From assembly GCA_030593155.1 (NCBI GenBank), contig JAUVHT010000062.1, forward strand, positions 1 to 5,389: a stretch of 5,389 nucleotides of DNA. Direction: 5' to 3'. Numbering within the stretch: position 1 is the first letter of the stretch; the number at the start of each line of letters is the position of its first letter. Below are positions 1-4,714 of the stretch, in pieces. The notes beneath the pieces are model-generated. The model saw only the letters and a program-made list of their open reading frames with translations, did no database searches and had not been told where the DNA came from. The position numbers and the translations under genes are program-made. Source of the stretch: Candidatus Bathyarchaeota archaeon. GTDB lineage: Archaea > Thermoproteota > Bathyarchaeia > TCS64.

Positions 1-170
1 TGATGCCTCTTCCTCAACCTCACCCCCCGGGCCCTCCCGTAGGCCTTTACGGCTCGGACGAGGGCCTCCTCGCCCTCCTCCCCGAAGCTGTCCACCATCT
101 CCCTCGCGAACACACAGTACATCAGAGCCCAGAGATCTCCAAATTCTGCAATATCACCCTCGCAAACCAT
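1..170 (-). CDS. L-2-amino-thiazoline-4-carboxylate hydrolase-like protein (5' part, truncated by window edge)
   Basis: Read on the minus strand, an open frame runs from an ATG at 170-168 off the left edge of the window, giving 56 complete codons. The peptide has a hydrophobic helix (LWALMYCVFAREMVDSFGEE, about residues 13-32) followed by an acidic then basic amphipathic stretch with ALVRAVKAYGRARG and RLRKR. From memory this resembles the N-terminal helices of the ATC hydrolase family, whose named activity opens the thiazoline ring of L-2-amino-thiazoline-4-carboxylate to N-carbamoyl-L-cysteine; many archaeal members have unknown substrates. An in-frame TAG lies 30 nt upstream of the ATG and no ATG, GTG or TTG lies between, so this start is well fixed. 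No Shine-Dalgarno sequence precedes it, and a TATA-like box about 36 nt upstream fits a very short leader. The gene is divergent from the DJ-1 gene. Catalytic residues lie outside the window, so the family call is tentative; that this is the coding strand is firmer. Confidence 0.6.
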   Translation of the reverse strand, partial: MVCEGDIAEFGDLWALMYCVFAREMVDSFGEEGEEALVRAVKAYGRARGVRLRKRH

Positions 171-202
171 AACGATCGACGCGACAATACTGGTCGTCTA
201 AA

Positions 203-209
203 GATATAA
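203..209 (-). promoter_or_regulatory. TATA-like box of the minus-strand ATC-hydrolase-like gene
   Basis: On the minus strand the sequence reads TTATATC, centred about 36 nt before the ATG at 170. Archaeal TATA boxes are normally centred 26-27 nt upstream of the transcription start, so the transcript would begin around 179 with a leader of about 9 nt. This agrees with the lack of a ribosome-binding site. The call rests on position and composition only. Confidence 0.4.
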
Positions 210-241
210 CAGCCTCACAGGACCCACGATCCACGCGCGAA

Positions 242-270
242 ATCATAAATCAATACAAAATCGGTATGAT
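242..270. repeat. Spaced inverted repeat in the divergent intergenic region
   Basis: ATCATA (242-247) and TATGAT (265-270) are perfect inverted copies separated by 17 nt, so the half-site centres lie 23 nt apart, about two helical turns. The repeat sits in the AT-rich middle of the 147-nt spacer between the divergent ATC-hydrolase-like and DJ-1 genes, where a dimeric regulator could act on either. A 6-bp half-site can arise by chance in AT-rich DNA. Confidence 0.25.
244..260 (+). promoter_or_regulatory. Possible AT-rich promoter of the DJ-1/PfpI gene
   Basis: The stretch CATAAATCAATACAAAA is the most AT-rich segment upstream of the DJ-1 gene. A box at CATAAAT would start transcription near 273, leaving a leader of 36-45 nt that contains the dyad at 294-309. 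A second, weaker candidate is GATATG at 281-286, which would start transcription close to the GTG at 309. The sequence does not decide between them. Confidence 0.25.
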
Positions 271-293
271 GGACAACCTTGATATGAACCCGT

Positions 294-309
294 CCGAGAG
301 TCCTCTCGG
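294..309 (+). promoter_or_regulatory. Perfect 7-bp dyad overlapping the DJ-1 ribosome-binding site
   Basis: CCGAGAG (294-300) and CTCTCGG (303-309) are perfect inverted copies with only 2 nt between them. As RNA this would fold as a 6-bp stem with a GUCC tetraloop. The last two G residues of the right arm are also the first two of the GGTG ribosome-binding element (308-311), so pairing would hide half of it. As DNA it could instead be a compact operator, since it lies near the likely transcription start. The perfection and position argue for a function; which one is inference. Confidence 0.45.
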
Positions 310-311
310 TG
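308..311 (+). promoter_or_regulatory. GGTG ribosome-binding element of the DJ-1 gene
   Basis: GGTG can pair with the CACC of the archaeal 16S 3' end. It lies 6 nt before the TTG at 318, a normal spacing, and its own GTG (309-311) is in frame with that TTG. The GTG is therefore more likely part of the binding site than the start codon. The same arrangement precedes the MFS and small membrane protein genes. Confidence 0.45.
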
Positions 312-317
312 GAACAT

Positions 318-827
318 TTGGAGAAGATAGCTATCCTAGTGGAGAACGGCTTCGAGGATGTTGAACTCCTCTACCCCTACTATCGCTACCAAGAGGCGGG
401 TTATGATGTAGAGGTAGTCGGCCCCAAGGCCGATGAGGTATACCATGGCAAGAAAGGGGGCTCAATCAAGTCGACACTTACTCCTGAAGCTGTAAACTTG
501 GACGAGTATGCGGCTGTCATCGTCCCCGGGGGTTGGGCTCCAGACCGTATGCGCACCAAGCCCGGTTTAGTCAAGCTGGTTAAAGACGCCGACGAGAAGG
601 GGCTGGTCATCGCGGCCATCTGCCACGCCGCCCAGCTCCTTGTTGAGGCGGACATATTGAGGGGACGGACGCTCACGTGCGTCAGGTCGGTCTCCACTGA
701 TGTGAAGAACGCCGGGGGCAACTACGTGAACCAGGAGATCGTTGTGGACGGTAATCTGGTGACGAGCCGGTTCCCGCCGGACATGCCGGCATGGTGCAGG
801 GAGACCCTCAAGGTCCTTGAGAAATAG
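318..827 (+). CDS. DJ-1/PfpI family protein (deglycase / glyoxalase III / protease-like)
   Basis: This is a 169-residue single-domain protein of the DJ-1/PfpI superfamily, class I glutamine amidotransferase-like fold, probably cytoplasmic. Numbered from the TTG at 318, the N-terminal strand KIAILVENGFEDVE carries the conserved Glu (E13); VIVPGGWAPDRMR matches the family's P-G-G-x-x-P loop; AAICHAAQ is the nucleophile elbow with Cys102 followed by His103; SRFPPDMPAW near 150-159 matches the C-terminal block of PfpI proteins. Length and all active-site positions match the PH1704/PfpI type, whose reported activities include intracellular peptidase and methylglyoxal/glycation repair; sequence alone cannot choose between them. 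The frame is also open from a GTG at 309 (172 residues), but that GTG lies in the GGTG ribosome-binding element and within the dyad, and the TTG start places the first strand at the usual distance from the N terminus. An in-frame TGA at 285-287 bars longer forms. A T-run terminator follows, so the gene is probably monocistronic. Confidence 0.93.
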   Translation: MEKIAILVENGFEDVELLYPYYRYQEAGYDVEVVGPKADEVYHGKKGGSIKSTLTPEAVNLDEYAAVIVPGGWAPDRMRTKPGLVKLVKDADEKGLVIAAICHAAQLLVEADILRGRTLTCVRSVSTDVKNAGGNYVNQEIVVDGNLVTSRFPPDMPAWCRETLKVLEK

Positions 828-835
828 GACCTATC

Positions 836-843
836 TTTTTTTT
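836..843 (+). terminator. T-run terminator after the DJ-1 gene
   Basis: Eight consecutive T residues begin 9 nt after the DJ-1 stop codon, with no stem-loop before them. This is the usual form of archaeal termination signals. It separates the DJ-1 transcript from the MFS gene. Confidence 0.6.
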
Positions 844-872
844 ATTACTTAGGTTATCTCGACGTTCTTTCA

Positions 873-894
873 TTTGTCAGACTTCCCTGAAAAA
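873..894. repeat. Imperfect inverted repeat next to the MFS promoter
   Basis: TTTGTCAG (873-880) and CTGAAAAA (887-894) pair at 7 of 8 positions across a 6-nt spacer. The right arm directly abuts the TATA-like box at 895-902, where the BRE contact of transcription factor B would fall. A regulator bound here could help or block initiation. The one mismatch and the A/T-rich arms make chance plausible. Confidence 0.25.
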
Positions 895-902
895 TTTAAT
901 AT
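895..902 (+). promoter_or_regulatory. TATA-like box of the MFS transporter gene
   Basis: TTTAATAT, preceded by an A-run like a BRE element, is centred near 898. A start of transcription 26 nt later (about 924) leaves a leader of roughly 18 nt that still contains the GGTG ribosome-binding element. Position and sequence both fit archaeal promoters. Confidence 0.5.
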
Positions 903-931
903 CTCAAAGTGTGATGCTATGGGTACCACGG

Positions 932-935
932 GGTG
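932..935 (+). promoter_or_regulatory. GGTG ribosome-binding element deciding the MFS start
   Basis: GGTG lies exactly 6 nt before the ATG at 942. Its GTG (933-935) is in frame with that ATG, so the longest open frame begins inside the binding site. Spacing favours ATG 942 as the real start. Confidence 0.5.
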
Positions 936-941
936 TCGGAC

Positions 942-2171
942 ATGGGAGTGCTGGGCTGGCTTGAGGAGAGGCGCAACGTCGTCACTCTATCCATCATTTC
1001 AGCTCTCAGGGGTGCCGGGTTCAACCTGCGATGGGTCATCTGGCAGCCCTTCGTGCTGAGCCTGGGGGTCCCCATGGGGAGCCTGGGTGGCCTGGAGAGC
1101 CTCGCGGACCTGACGAGGATATCAATCCAGCCCATAGTGGGGAGCGCCTCAGACGTCCACGGCCGCAGGAAGTTCCTCATAGCCCGAGAGGTGCTGGTCC
1201 TGGGGGCCGGCCTCCTCTTCATCTTCGCCGGGTCTTGGTCAATGCTCTCCATCGGAGTCGTCCTCATCGGTCTCTCCAGCGCCATCTTCCCCATCTGGAA
1301 CACGGTGGTGGCCGAGTCCTCGGAGTCCACTGAGCTGGGATACACATACAGCCTCATCGGCACAGTCCAAATGGCTGTGGGCCTCCTAGCAACCATGGCG
1401 GCAGGGATCATAGCCAGCGCTTACGGCTACAGGACGGTCTTCATCGTGGCCTCGGCCTTGGGGGTTATCACCCTCCTCATGGTCTTAATTCGGCTCCCAG
1501 AGACAAGGATCCGGAAAACCGATTCGAAGATCAGCCTAGGGCAGCTTGCGGGCTCCCTCGTCGACTCCTTGAGACCACCCCGATATCTGTGGGGGTTCTA
1601 CATAGCAATGTCCGTCGACCTCATCGCCTTCAATATGGGCTACAGGCTCCTGTATGGAATGCTTTCCGAGGGCTACGGATACACCCCATACATGCTTGGG
1701 ATCATGTCGACGGTCATGATCGCCGCAAACGCCCTATCACAGATCCCTCTGGGCAAGTTGGTGGACAGGTACGGCTACGTCCGCTTCCTATTCTTATCCC
1801 AGATCATAGCCTGCGGGGTAATAGGCCTCATGCTGTACTCGAAGAGTTTCACAGTAGTTTTGGCCGCCCAGGCCCTGATGGGGATCGCCGCATCCTTTTG
1901 GGGCCCCGCCGAGCAGGCCTGGATAGCCAGCAACGTCGACCCCAACAAGCGGGCTCAGGCGATAGGGAGCTACTCGACCTTTAGGGGCTTGGCGTCTCTG
2001 CCCGCTCCCTTCATCGGTGGCATCCTCTTCGACACCTACGGCTTCGACATCCCTATGCTACTCAACATGGTGTTGGCCTTCGTGGACGCAGTCCTGATAC
2101 TGGTCTTGGTCAAGGACAGGGTTCTTCCGTCTCCCGAGGAAAATCCACAAAAAATAAATGGTGAAGAATAG
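942..2171 (+). CDS. MFS family transporter, 12 predicted helices
   Basis: This is a 409-residue integral membrane protein of the major facilitator superfamily, a secondary carrier. Hydrophobic segments can be placed (numbered from ATG 942) near 11-29, 36-66, 81-97, 101-121, 135-159, 163-184, 214-232, 247-269, 281-300, 304-322, 340-363 and 369-390, i.e. two six-helix halves. The MFS motif A loop between helices 2 and 3 is present as GSASDVHGRRK (about 67-77), and its second-half copy as GKLVDRYGYVR (about 271-281). A basic cytoplasmic linker after LPETR (about 186-214) separates the halves, and the tail is short and charged. The substrate cannot be read from the sequence. The next gene, an M81 metallohydrolase, follows 93 nt later on the same strand, which would fit uptake or export of a peptide-like or amide compound; this is inference. 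GTG 933 (412 residues) is the alternative start. No T-run follows, so read-through into the M81 gene is possible. Confidence 0.95.
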   Translation: MGVLGWLEERRNVVTLSIISALRGAGFNLRWVIWQPFVLSLGVPMGSLGGLESLADLTRISIQPIVGSASDVHGRRKFLIAREVLVLGAGLLFIFAGSWSMLSIGVVLIGLSSAIFPIWNTVVAESSESTELGYTYSLIGTVQMAVGLLATMAAGIIASAYGYRTVFIVASALGVITLLMVLIRLPETRIRKTDSKISLGQLAGSLVDSLRPPRYLWGFYIAMSVDLIAFNMGYRLLYGMLSEGYGYTPYMLGIMSTVMIAANALSQIPLGKLVDRYGYVRFLFLSQIIACGVIGLMLYSKSFTVVLAAQALMGIAASFWGPAEQAWIASNVDPNKRAQAIGSYSTFRGLASLPAPFIGGILFDTYGFDIPMLLNMVLAFVDAVLILVLVKDRVLPSPEENPQKINGEE

Positions 2172-2221
2172 TTTCTGGAGGCCATGATCGTAAAAACGGG
2201 GAAGTCCTTTCCTTTCAGCCT

Positions 2222-2231
2222 AAATAATATA
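2222..2231 (+). promoter_or_regulatory. TATA-like box of the M81 metallohydrolase gene
   Basis: AAATAATATA is the strongest AT block in the 93-nt gap after the MFS gene, centred about 37-38 nt before the ATG at 2265. Transcription would begin around 2250-2254, close to the ribosome-binding site. It would place transcription initiation downstream of the ATG at 2184, arguing against the longer reading of the gene. Co-transcription with the MFS gene remains possible as well. Confidence 0.45.
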
Positions 2232-2249
2232 AGAGGAGAACTAAACCTA

Positions 2250-2255
2250 GGGAGG
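2250..2255 (+). promoter_or_regulatory. Shine-Dalgarno site deciding the M81 start
   Basis: GGGAGG followed by ATC is close to the archaeal consensus and lies 9 nt before the ATG at 2265. The competing in-frame ATG at 2184 has a GGAGG (2177-2181) only 2 nt away, too close for normal use. Confidence 0.65.
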
Positions 2256-2264
2256 ATCTATAAA

Positions 2265-3749
2265 ATGAGGATAGCTGTTGTGAGTTACTCGCATGAGACC
2301 TGCACCTTCTGCCCGGAGATCGGCACACTGGAACTCTGGGAGAAGGGCGGCATCCGCTACGGGGAGGAGTCCCTGGACACCGAGGGGGAGGGGAAGGGCT
2401 ATATAACAGGTTACAAGGAAGCCGCCAAAGACGAGGAAGATGTCGAGCTCGTCGGCATCATCAGGACCTCCTGGCCGGCCACCACGGGATACGGGAGCTG
2501 GAACACCGCTGAATCCTTCGATGTCATCTCCGGGAGGATCATGGAGCGCCTCGGGAACGCGGGGAGGCTGGACGGGGTGCTCCTCGCCCTCCACGGCGCC
2601 ATGGCCGTCACCGGCACCCCCAGACCCGAAGCCGAGCTCGCCCGCAGGGTCCGGAAGATCGTCGGCAGTATACCCATCATAGTCACACTGGACCTCCACG
2701 CCAACGAGGACGTGGAGCTCGCCAACGCCGTCGACGGGGTCTTCATCCTGAAGACCTATCCCCACCTCGACGCCCACGACATCGGCGTGACCGCCGCCCG
2801 CTGCATGATCGACACAATCAGGGGCAGGTTCAACCCCACCATGGCCTTCAGGAGGCCCAACATCATCTGCGCCAGCGTCTTCCAAGCCTCAGGATACCAC
2901 CCCATGAAGACCGTCTACGACCGCTGCAGGGAGTGGGAGGCCAAGGGCGTCTACTGCGCCTCCGTCGCCCCCGGCTACGCTTACGCCGACGTCCCAGATG
3001 TCGGGGTCTCGATCTTCGTCGTCGCCGACGACAACCAAACCCTCGCAGAAGAGGCAGCCCAGGACCTTTCTGACTTGGTCTGGAGCCTCAGAGAGGACCT
3101 GACCCGGAAGCTGCCCAAAGCGAAGGAGGGTGTGGCTAATGTCGTCAAGATGGTTGAGGAAGGTACCAAGCCGGTGGTCATCGCCTACCACGACGACCGG
3201 CTCGGGGATGGCACCCACATCCTCAAGGAGCTCGTTGAGCAGGGGGGCGAGAACTGGTGCTCCACAGGCATCGCCGACCCGAAGGTGCTGGAGAAGCTCC
3301 GAGAGGATAACAATGTCGGGGACACTGTAACCGTGACCATAGGAGGTTGGCTCCATGAAATATCAGGGGAGCCAGTCACCATCACTGGCAAGATAGAGCA
3401 CCTCGGTCCCGCCGACTGGGTGGAAACCGGGCCCATGGGCAGGGGAGCCGAGAGACACGTTGACCTCATCGCCAGCCTCGACATCGGAGAGAACAGGCAC
3501 GTGATCATAACCGAGAGGCTGAGCGCCCCCATGAGCGCAGACCCCCTGAAGGCCCTAGGACTCGACGTGGACAGCTTTGACATCGTGGAGATCAAGAGCA
3601 GGGTGCACCACAAAGCCTACTGGGACACTTGGTCGGCCGTCGACTACCCCATCGACCCGCCTGGCCTGGGACCCGCGGATCTGAGCATCCTCGACTACGA
3701 GAACCTGCCGTGGGACATCTACCCGATAGGGGAGAAATGGCGGAAGTAG
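2265..3749 (+). CDS. M81 family metallohydrolase (MlrC / microcystinase C-like), divergent subtype
   Basis: This 494-residue protein has the two-domain layout of the M81 family: an N-terminal metal-binding domain (about 1-285) and an MlrC C-terminal domain (about 300-475). Sphingomonad MlrC cleaves linearised microcystin; most relatives, including archaeal ones, have unknown amide or peptide-like substrates. Visible motifs are H10-E11-T near the N terminus, LHGAM at 109-113, TLDLHAN with D143 and H145, and KTYPHLDAHD with H167; the D-x-H...H set matches the family's zinc ligands. The C-terminal domain shows GDGTHILKEL (314-323), GPMGRGAE, and IKSRVHHKAYW (443-453), the counterpart of the usual S-x-x-H-F-R-A-x-F. 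Two departures stand out. HETCTFCP replaces the usual HETNTFSP and creates a CxxC (C13, C16) beside E11. The usual D-N-P-G-G-G loop before GDGT is replaced by HDDRL. Homology begins at MRIAVVSYSHE, so the ATG at 2265 with its GGGAGG is chosen over ATG 2184, which would add 27 unrelated residues. No signal peptide is seen, so it is probably cytoplasmic. Confidence 0.92.
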   Translation: MRIAVVSYSHETCTFCPEIGTLELWEKGGIRYGEESLDTEGEGKGYITGYKEAAKDEEDVELVGIIRTSWPATTGYGSWNTAESFDVISGRIMERLGNAGRLDGVLLALHGAMAVTGTPRPEAELARRVRKIVGSIPIIVTLDLHANEDVELANAVDGVFILKTYPHLDAHDIGVTAARCMIDTIRGRFNPTMAFRRPNIICASVFQASGYHPMKTVYDRCREWEAKGVYCASVAPGYAYADVPDVGVSIFVVADDNQTLAEEAAQDLSDLVWSLREDLTRKLPKAKEGVANVVKMVEEGTKPVVIAYHDDRLGDGTHILKELVEQGGENWCSTGIADPKVLEKLREDNNVGDTVTVTIGGWLHEISGEPVTITGKIEHLGPADWVETGPMGRGAERHVDLIASLDIGENRHVIITERLSAPMSADPLKALGLDVDSFDIVEIKSRVHHKAYWDTWSAVDYPIDPPGLGPADLSILDYENLPWDIYPIGEKWRK

Positions 3750-3760
3750 ACAGCCCTCCC

Positions 3761-3767
3761 TTTTTTT
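3761..3767 (+). terminator. T-run terminator after the M81 gene
   Basis: Seven T residues follow CCCTCCC and lie 11 nt after the stop codon, the same arrangement as after the DJ-1 gene. A weak 5-bp pairing just beyond (AGCCC 3773-3777 with GGGCT 3796-3800) is too far apart to matter. The run separates the M81 gene from the small membrane protein gene. Confidence 0.6.
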
Positions 3768-3811
3768 CATTCAGCCCGGCGGAGAAAATGAGGCTGGGCT
3801 CCATAAACTAG

Positions 3812-3818
3812 TTTTAAT
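3812..3818 (+). promoter_or_regulatory. TATA-like box of the small membrane protein gene
   Basis: TTTTAAT is centred 25 nt upstream of the ATG at 3840, so the transcript could start at or very near that ATG and be leaderless. A second possible box, ATAAACT at 3803-3809, would give a leader of about 8 nt. Either supports a separate transcription unit here. Confidence 0.5.
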
Positions 3819-3826
3819 CATTCAAC

Positions 3827-3831
3827 AGGTG
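3827..3831 (+). promoter_or_regulatory. AGGTG ribosome-binding element before the small membrane protein
   Basis: AGGTG ends 8 nt before the ATG at 3840. Its GTG (3831-3833) is in frame and would add MST to the protein. The arrangement copies that of the DJ-1 and MFS genes, with GTG exactly 9 nt before the next start codon. Confidence 0.45.
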
Positions 3832-3839
3832 TGAGCACC

Positions 3840-3944
3840 ATGAGAACAGTCAGGCGAAGGCGGGTAAAGTCGAGGATCTGGGAGAAGGTGGGGGTCGCCT
3901 TCTTCCTGATGCTGATGGTAGGCAGCGTCCTCATAATACTATGA
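3840..3944 (+). CDS. Unrecognised 34-residue arginine-rich single-span membrane protein
   Basis: A short open frame of 34 codons fills the gap between the M81 gene and the convergent HAD gene. The N-terminal half is strongly basic: R2, R5-R8, K10, R12 and K16, against a single acidic residue, E15. From V17 to the final L34 it is uninterruptedly hydrophobic or small (AFFLMLMVGSVLIIL), a single membrane helix that ends at the stop codon. The positive-inside rule predicts a cytoplasmic basic head and a C-terminal anchor. A TATA-like box 25 nt upstream and an AGGTG element 8 nt upstream both point to this start; GTG 3831 would give 37 residues, and an in-frame TAA at 3804-3806 bars longer forms. 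I do not recognise a family. It has the general build of small archaeal membrane subunits, but no specific match to Sec61-beta or SecE is claimed. The stop lies 11 nt from the end of the HAD gene, with no T-run between them. Confidence 0.6.
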   Translation: MRTVRRRRVKSRIWEKVGVAFFLMLMVGSVLIIL

Positions 3945-3955
3945 CGCGAAACAGT

Positions 3956-4639
3956 TCAGGTGGTGGCGACGACCTCCATCAGCCCACAGATGCATTCCAG
4001 TGTATATTCAGGTTCCCATGGGATTAGCACATTCTCGGCATGGGTACCCGTTGTGACGGCCACAGTATGAACTCCGGAAGCCTTGCCAGCTGCCAGCCCC
4101 GTCGGGGAGTCCTCGACCAAGACCGCCTTCCCAGGCTCAACGTCCATCCTCTCCAGAGTGAGAAGGATCATCTCGGGGCTCGGCTTTGGGGCATCGACAT
4201 CGTTCAACCCTAGGACGAGATCGAACAGATGCCTAATGCCCAAATCTCCGAGGATCCTCTCGGCCTCCGCTGAAGACTTGTTCGTGGCCAGGGTCTGCTT
4301 CACACCTTTCGCCTCGAAGTAGCGGAGGATCTCCTCGACCCCATCAAGGATCCTCGTGTGAATCGGGGAAACCTCCGAGAAGATCGCGAGGTACCGGTCG
4401 AAGCAGCATCCGATCCTGTCATGCTTCTCCTCGGGGAGAACCCTCCGGAACATCTCCTCCAAGGCGACACCTATCATCCCCCGGATCTCCTCCTCAGGCC
4501 GGCTCCTCTCCCCCACGTCCTCGATCGCCTGGTTGAAGGCGGTGCAGATGGCCTTCGTGGAGTCGATGACGACGCCGTCCAAGTCGTATATGATGAGTTC
4601 GACGCCCCTAAGCATGAGGGCAATTGAGGGGGTGGACAT
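3956..4639 (-). CDS. HAD superfamily hydrolase, subfamily IA (phosphoglycolate phosphatase / beta-phosphoglucomutase-like)
   Basis: This 227-residue cytoplasmic protein is a HAD phosphohydrolase with all four motifs. Motif I is YDLDGVVIDS, with nucleophile D19 and acid/base D21. Motif II is LATNKS with T119. Motif III is the lysine of APKPSPEM (K152). Motif IV is VLVEDSPTG with E176 and D177 binding magnesium. A helical C1 cap lies between motifs I and II (about 30-95), which defines subfamily I, and the length is typical. Members remove phosphate from small molecules such as phosphoglycolate or sugar phosphates; the exact substrate cannot be told. The start at 4639 is supported by AGGAG 6 nt upstream; the internal ATG (codon 9) has no such site. 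The gene faces the small membrane protein tail to tail and is divergent from the VOC gene across 75 nt. With the VOC and DJ-1 proteins it could serve in metabolite repair, which is inference only. Confidence 0.93.
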   Translation of the reverse strand: MSTPSIALMLRGVELIIYDLDGVVIDSTKAICTAFNQAIEDVGERSRPEEEIRGMIGVALEEMFRRVLPEEKHDRIGCCFDRYLAIFSEVSPIHTRILDGVEEILRYFEAKGVKQTLATNKSSAEAERILGDLGIRHLFDLVLGLNDVDAPKPSPEMILLTLERMDVEPGKAVLVEDSPTGLAAGKASGVHTVAVTTGTHAENVLIPWEPEYTLECICGLMEVVATT

Positions 4640-4645
4640 TTTTAA

Positions 4646-4650
4646 CTCCT
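4646..4650 (-). promoter_or_regulatory. Shine-Dalgarno site of the HAD gene, within a tandem repeat
   Basis: On the minus strand AGGAG lies 6 nt before the ATG at 4639 and fixes that start. The hexamer TAGGAG occurs twice, at 4646-4651 and 4656-4661, exactly 10 nt apart. The outer copy is too far for normal pairing from this ATG. Confidence 0.6.
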
Positions 4651-4714
4651 ATCGTCTCCTAGCAAGGCTTTTCAGTGACGCGGTTCCATCCGTGGGAATA
4701 GGTAGGGATTCACG

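Noticed and set aside
3..209. 68-codon plus-strand open frame at the left edge
   Set aside because: It is proline- and histidine-rich low-complexity text and lies antisense to the ATC-hydrolase-like frame, which has sensible helices, a clear start and a promoter.
874..1059. 61-codon plus-strand open frame overlapping the MFS start
   Set aside because: It begins upstream of the MFS TATA-like box, continues out of frame into the MFS coding region, and has no domain or ribosome site.
917..1411. 164-codon minus-strand open frame within the MFS gene
   Set aside because: It is Arg/Pro/Met-rich shadow text opposite the transmembrane helices and motif A of the transporter.
2184..2264. 27-residue N-terminal extension of the M81 protein, or a leader peptide, from ATG 2184
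   Set aside because: Its GGAGG is only 2 nt from the ATG, the segment has no family similarity, and the TATA-like box at 2222-2231 lies inside it. Homology starts at 2265 behind a good ribosome site.
2247..2885. 212-codon minus-strand open frame within the M81 gene
   Set aside because: It is rich in Gly, Val, Asp and Glu in the manner of a GC-rich complement, resembles no family, and is antisense to a well-supported enzyme.
3773..3800. Stem-loop AGCCC/GGGCT after the M81 gene as a terminator
   Set aside because: The stem has only 5 bp with an 18-nt loop and follows the T-run instead of preceding it; the T-run alone explains termination.
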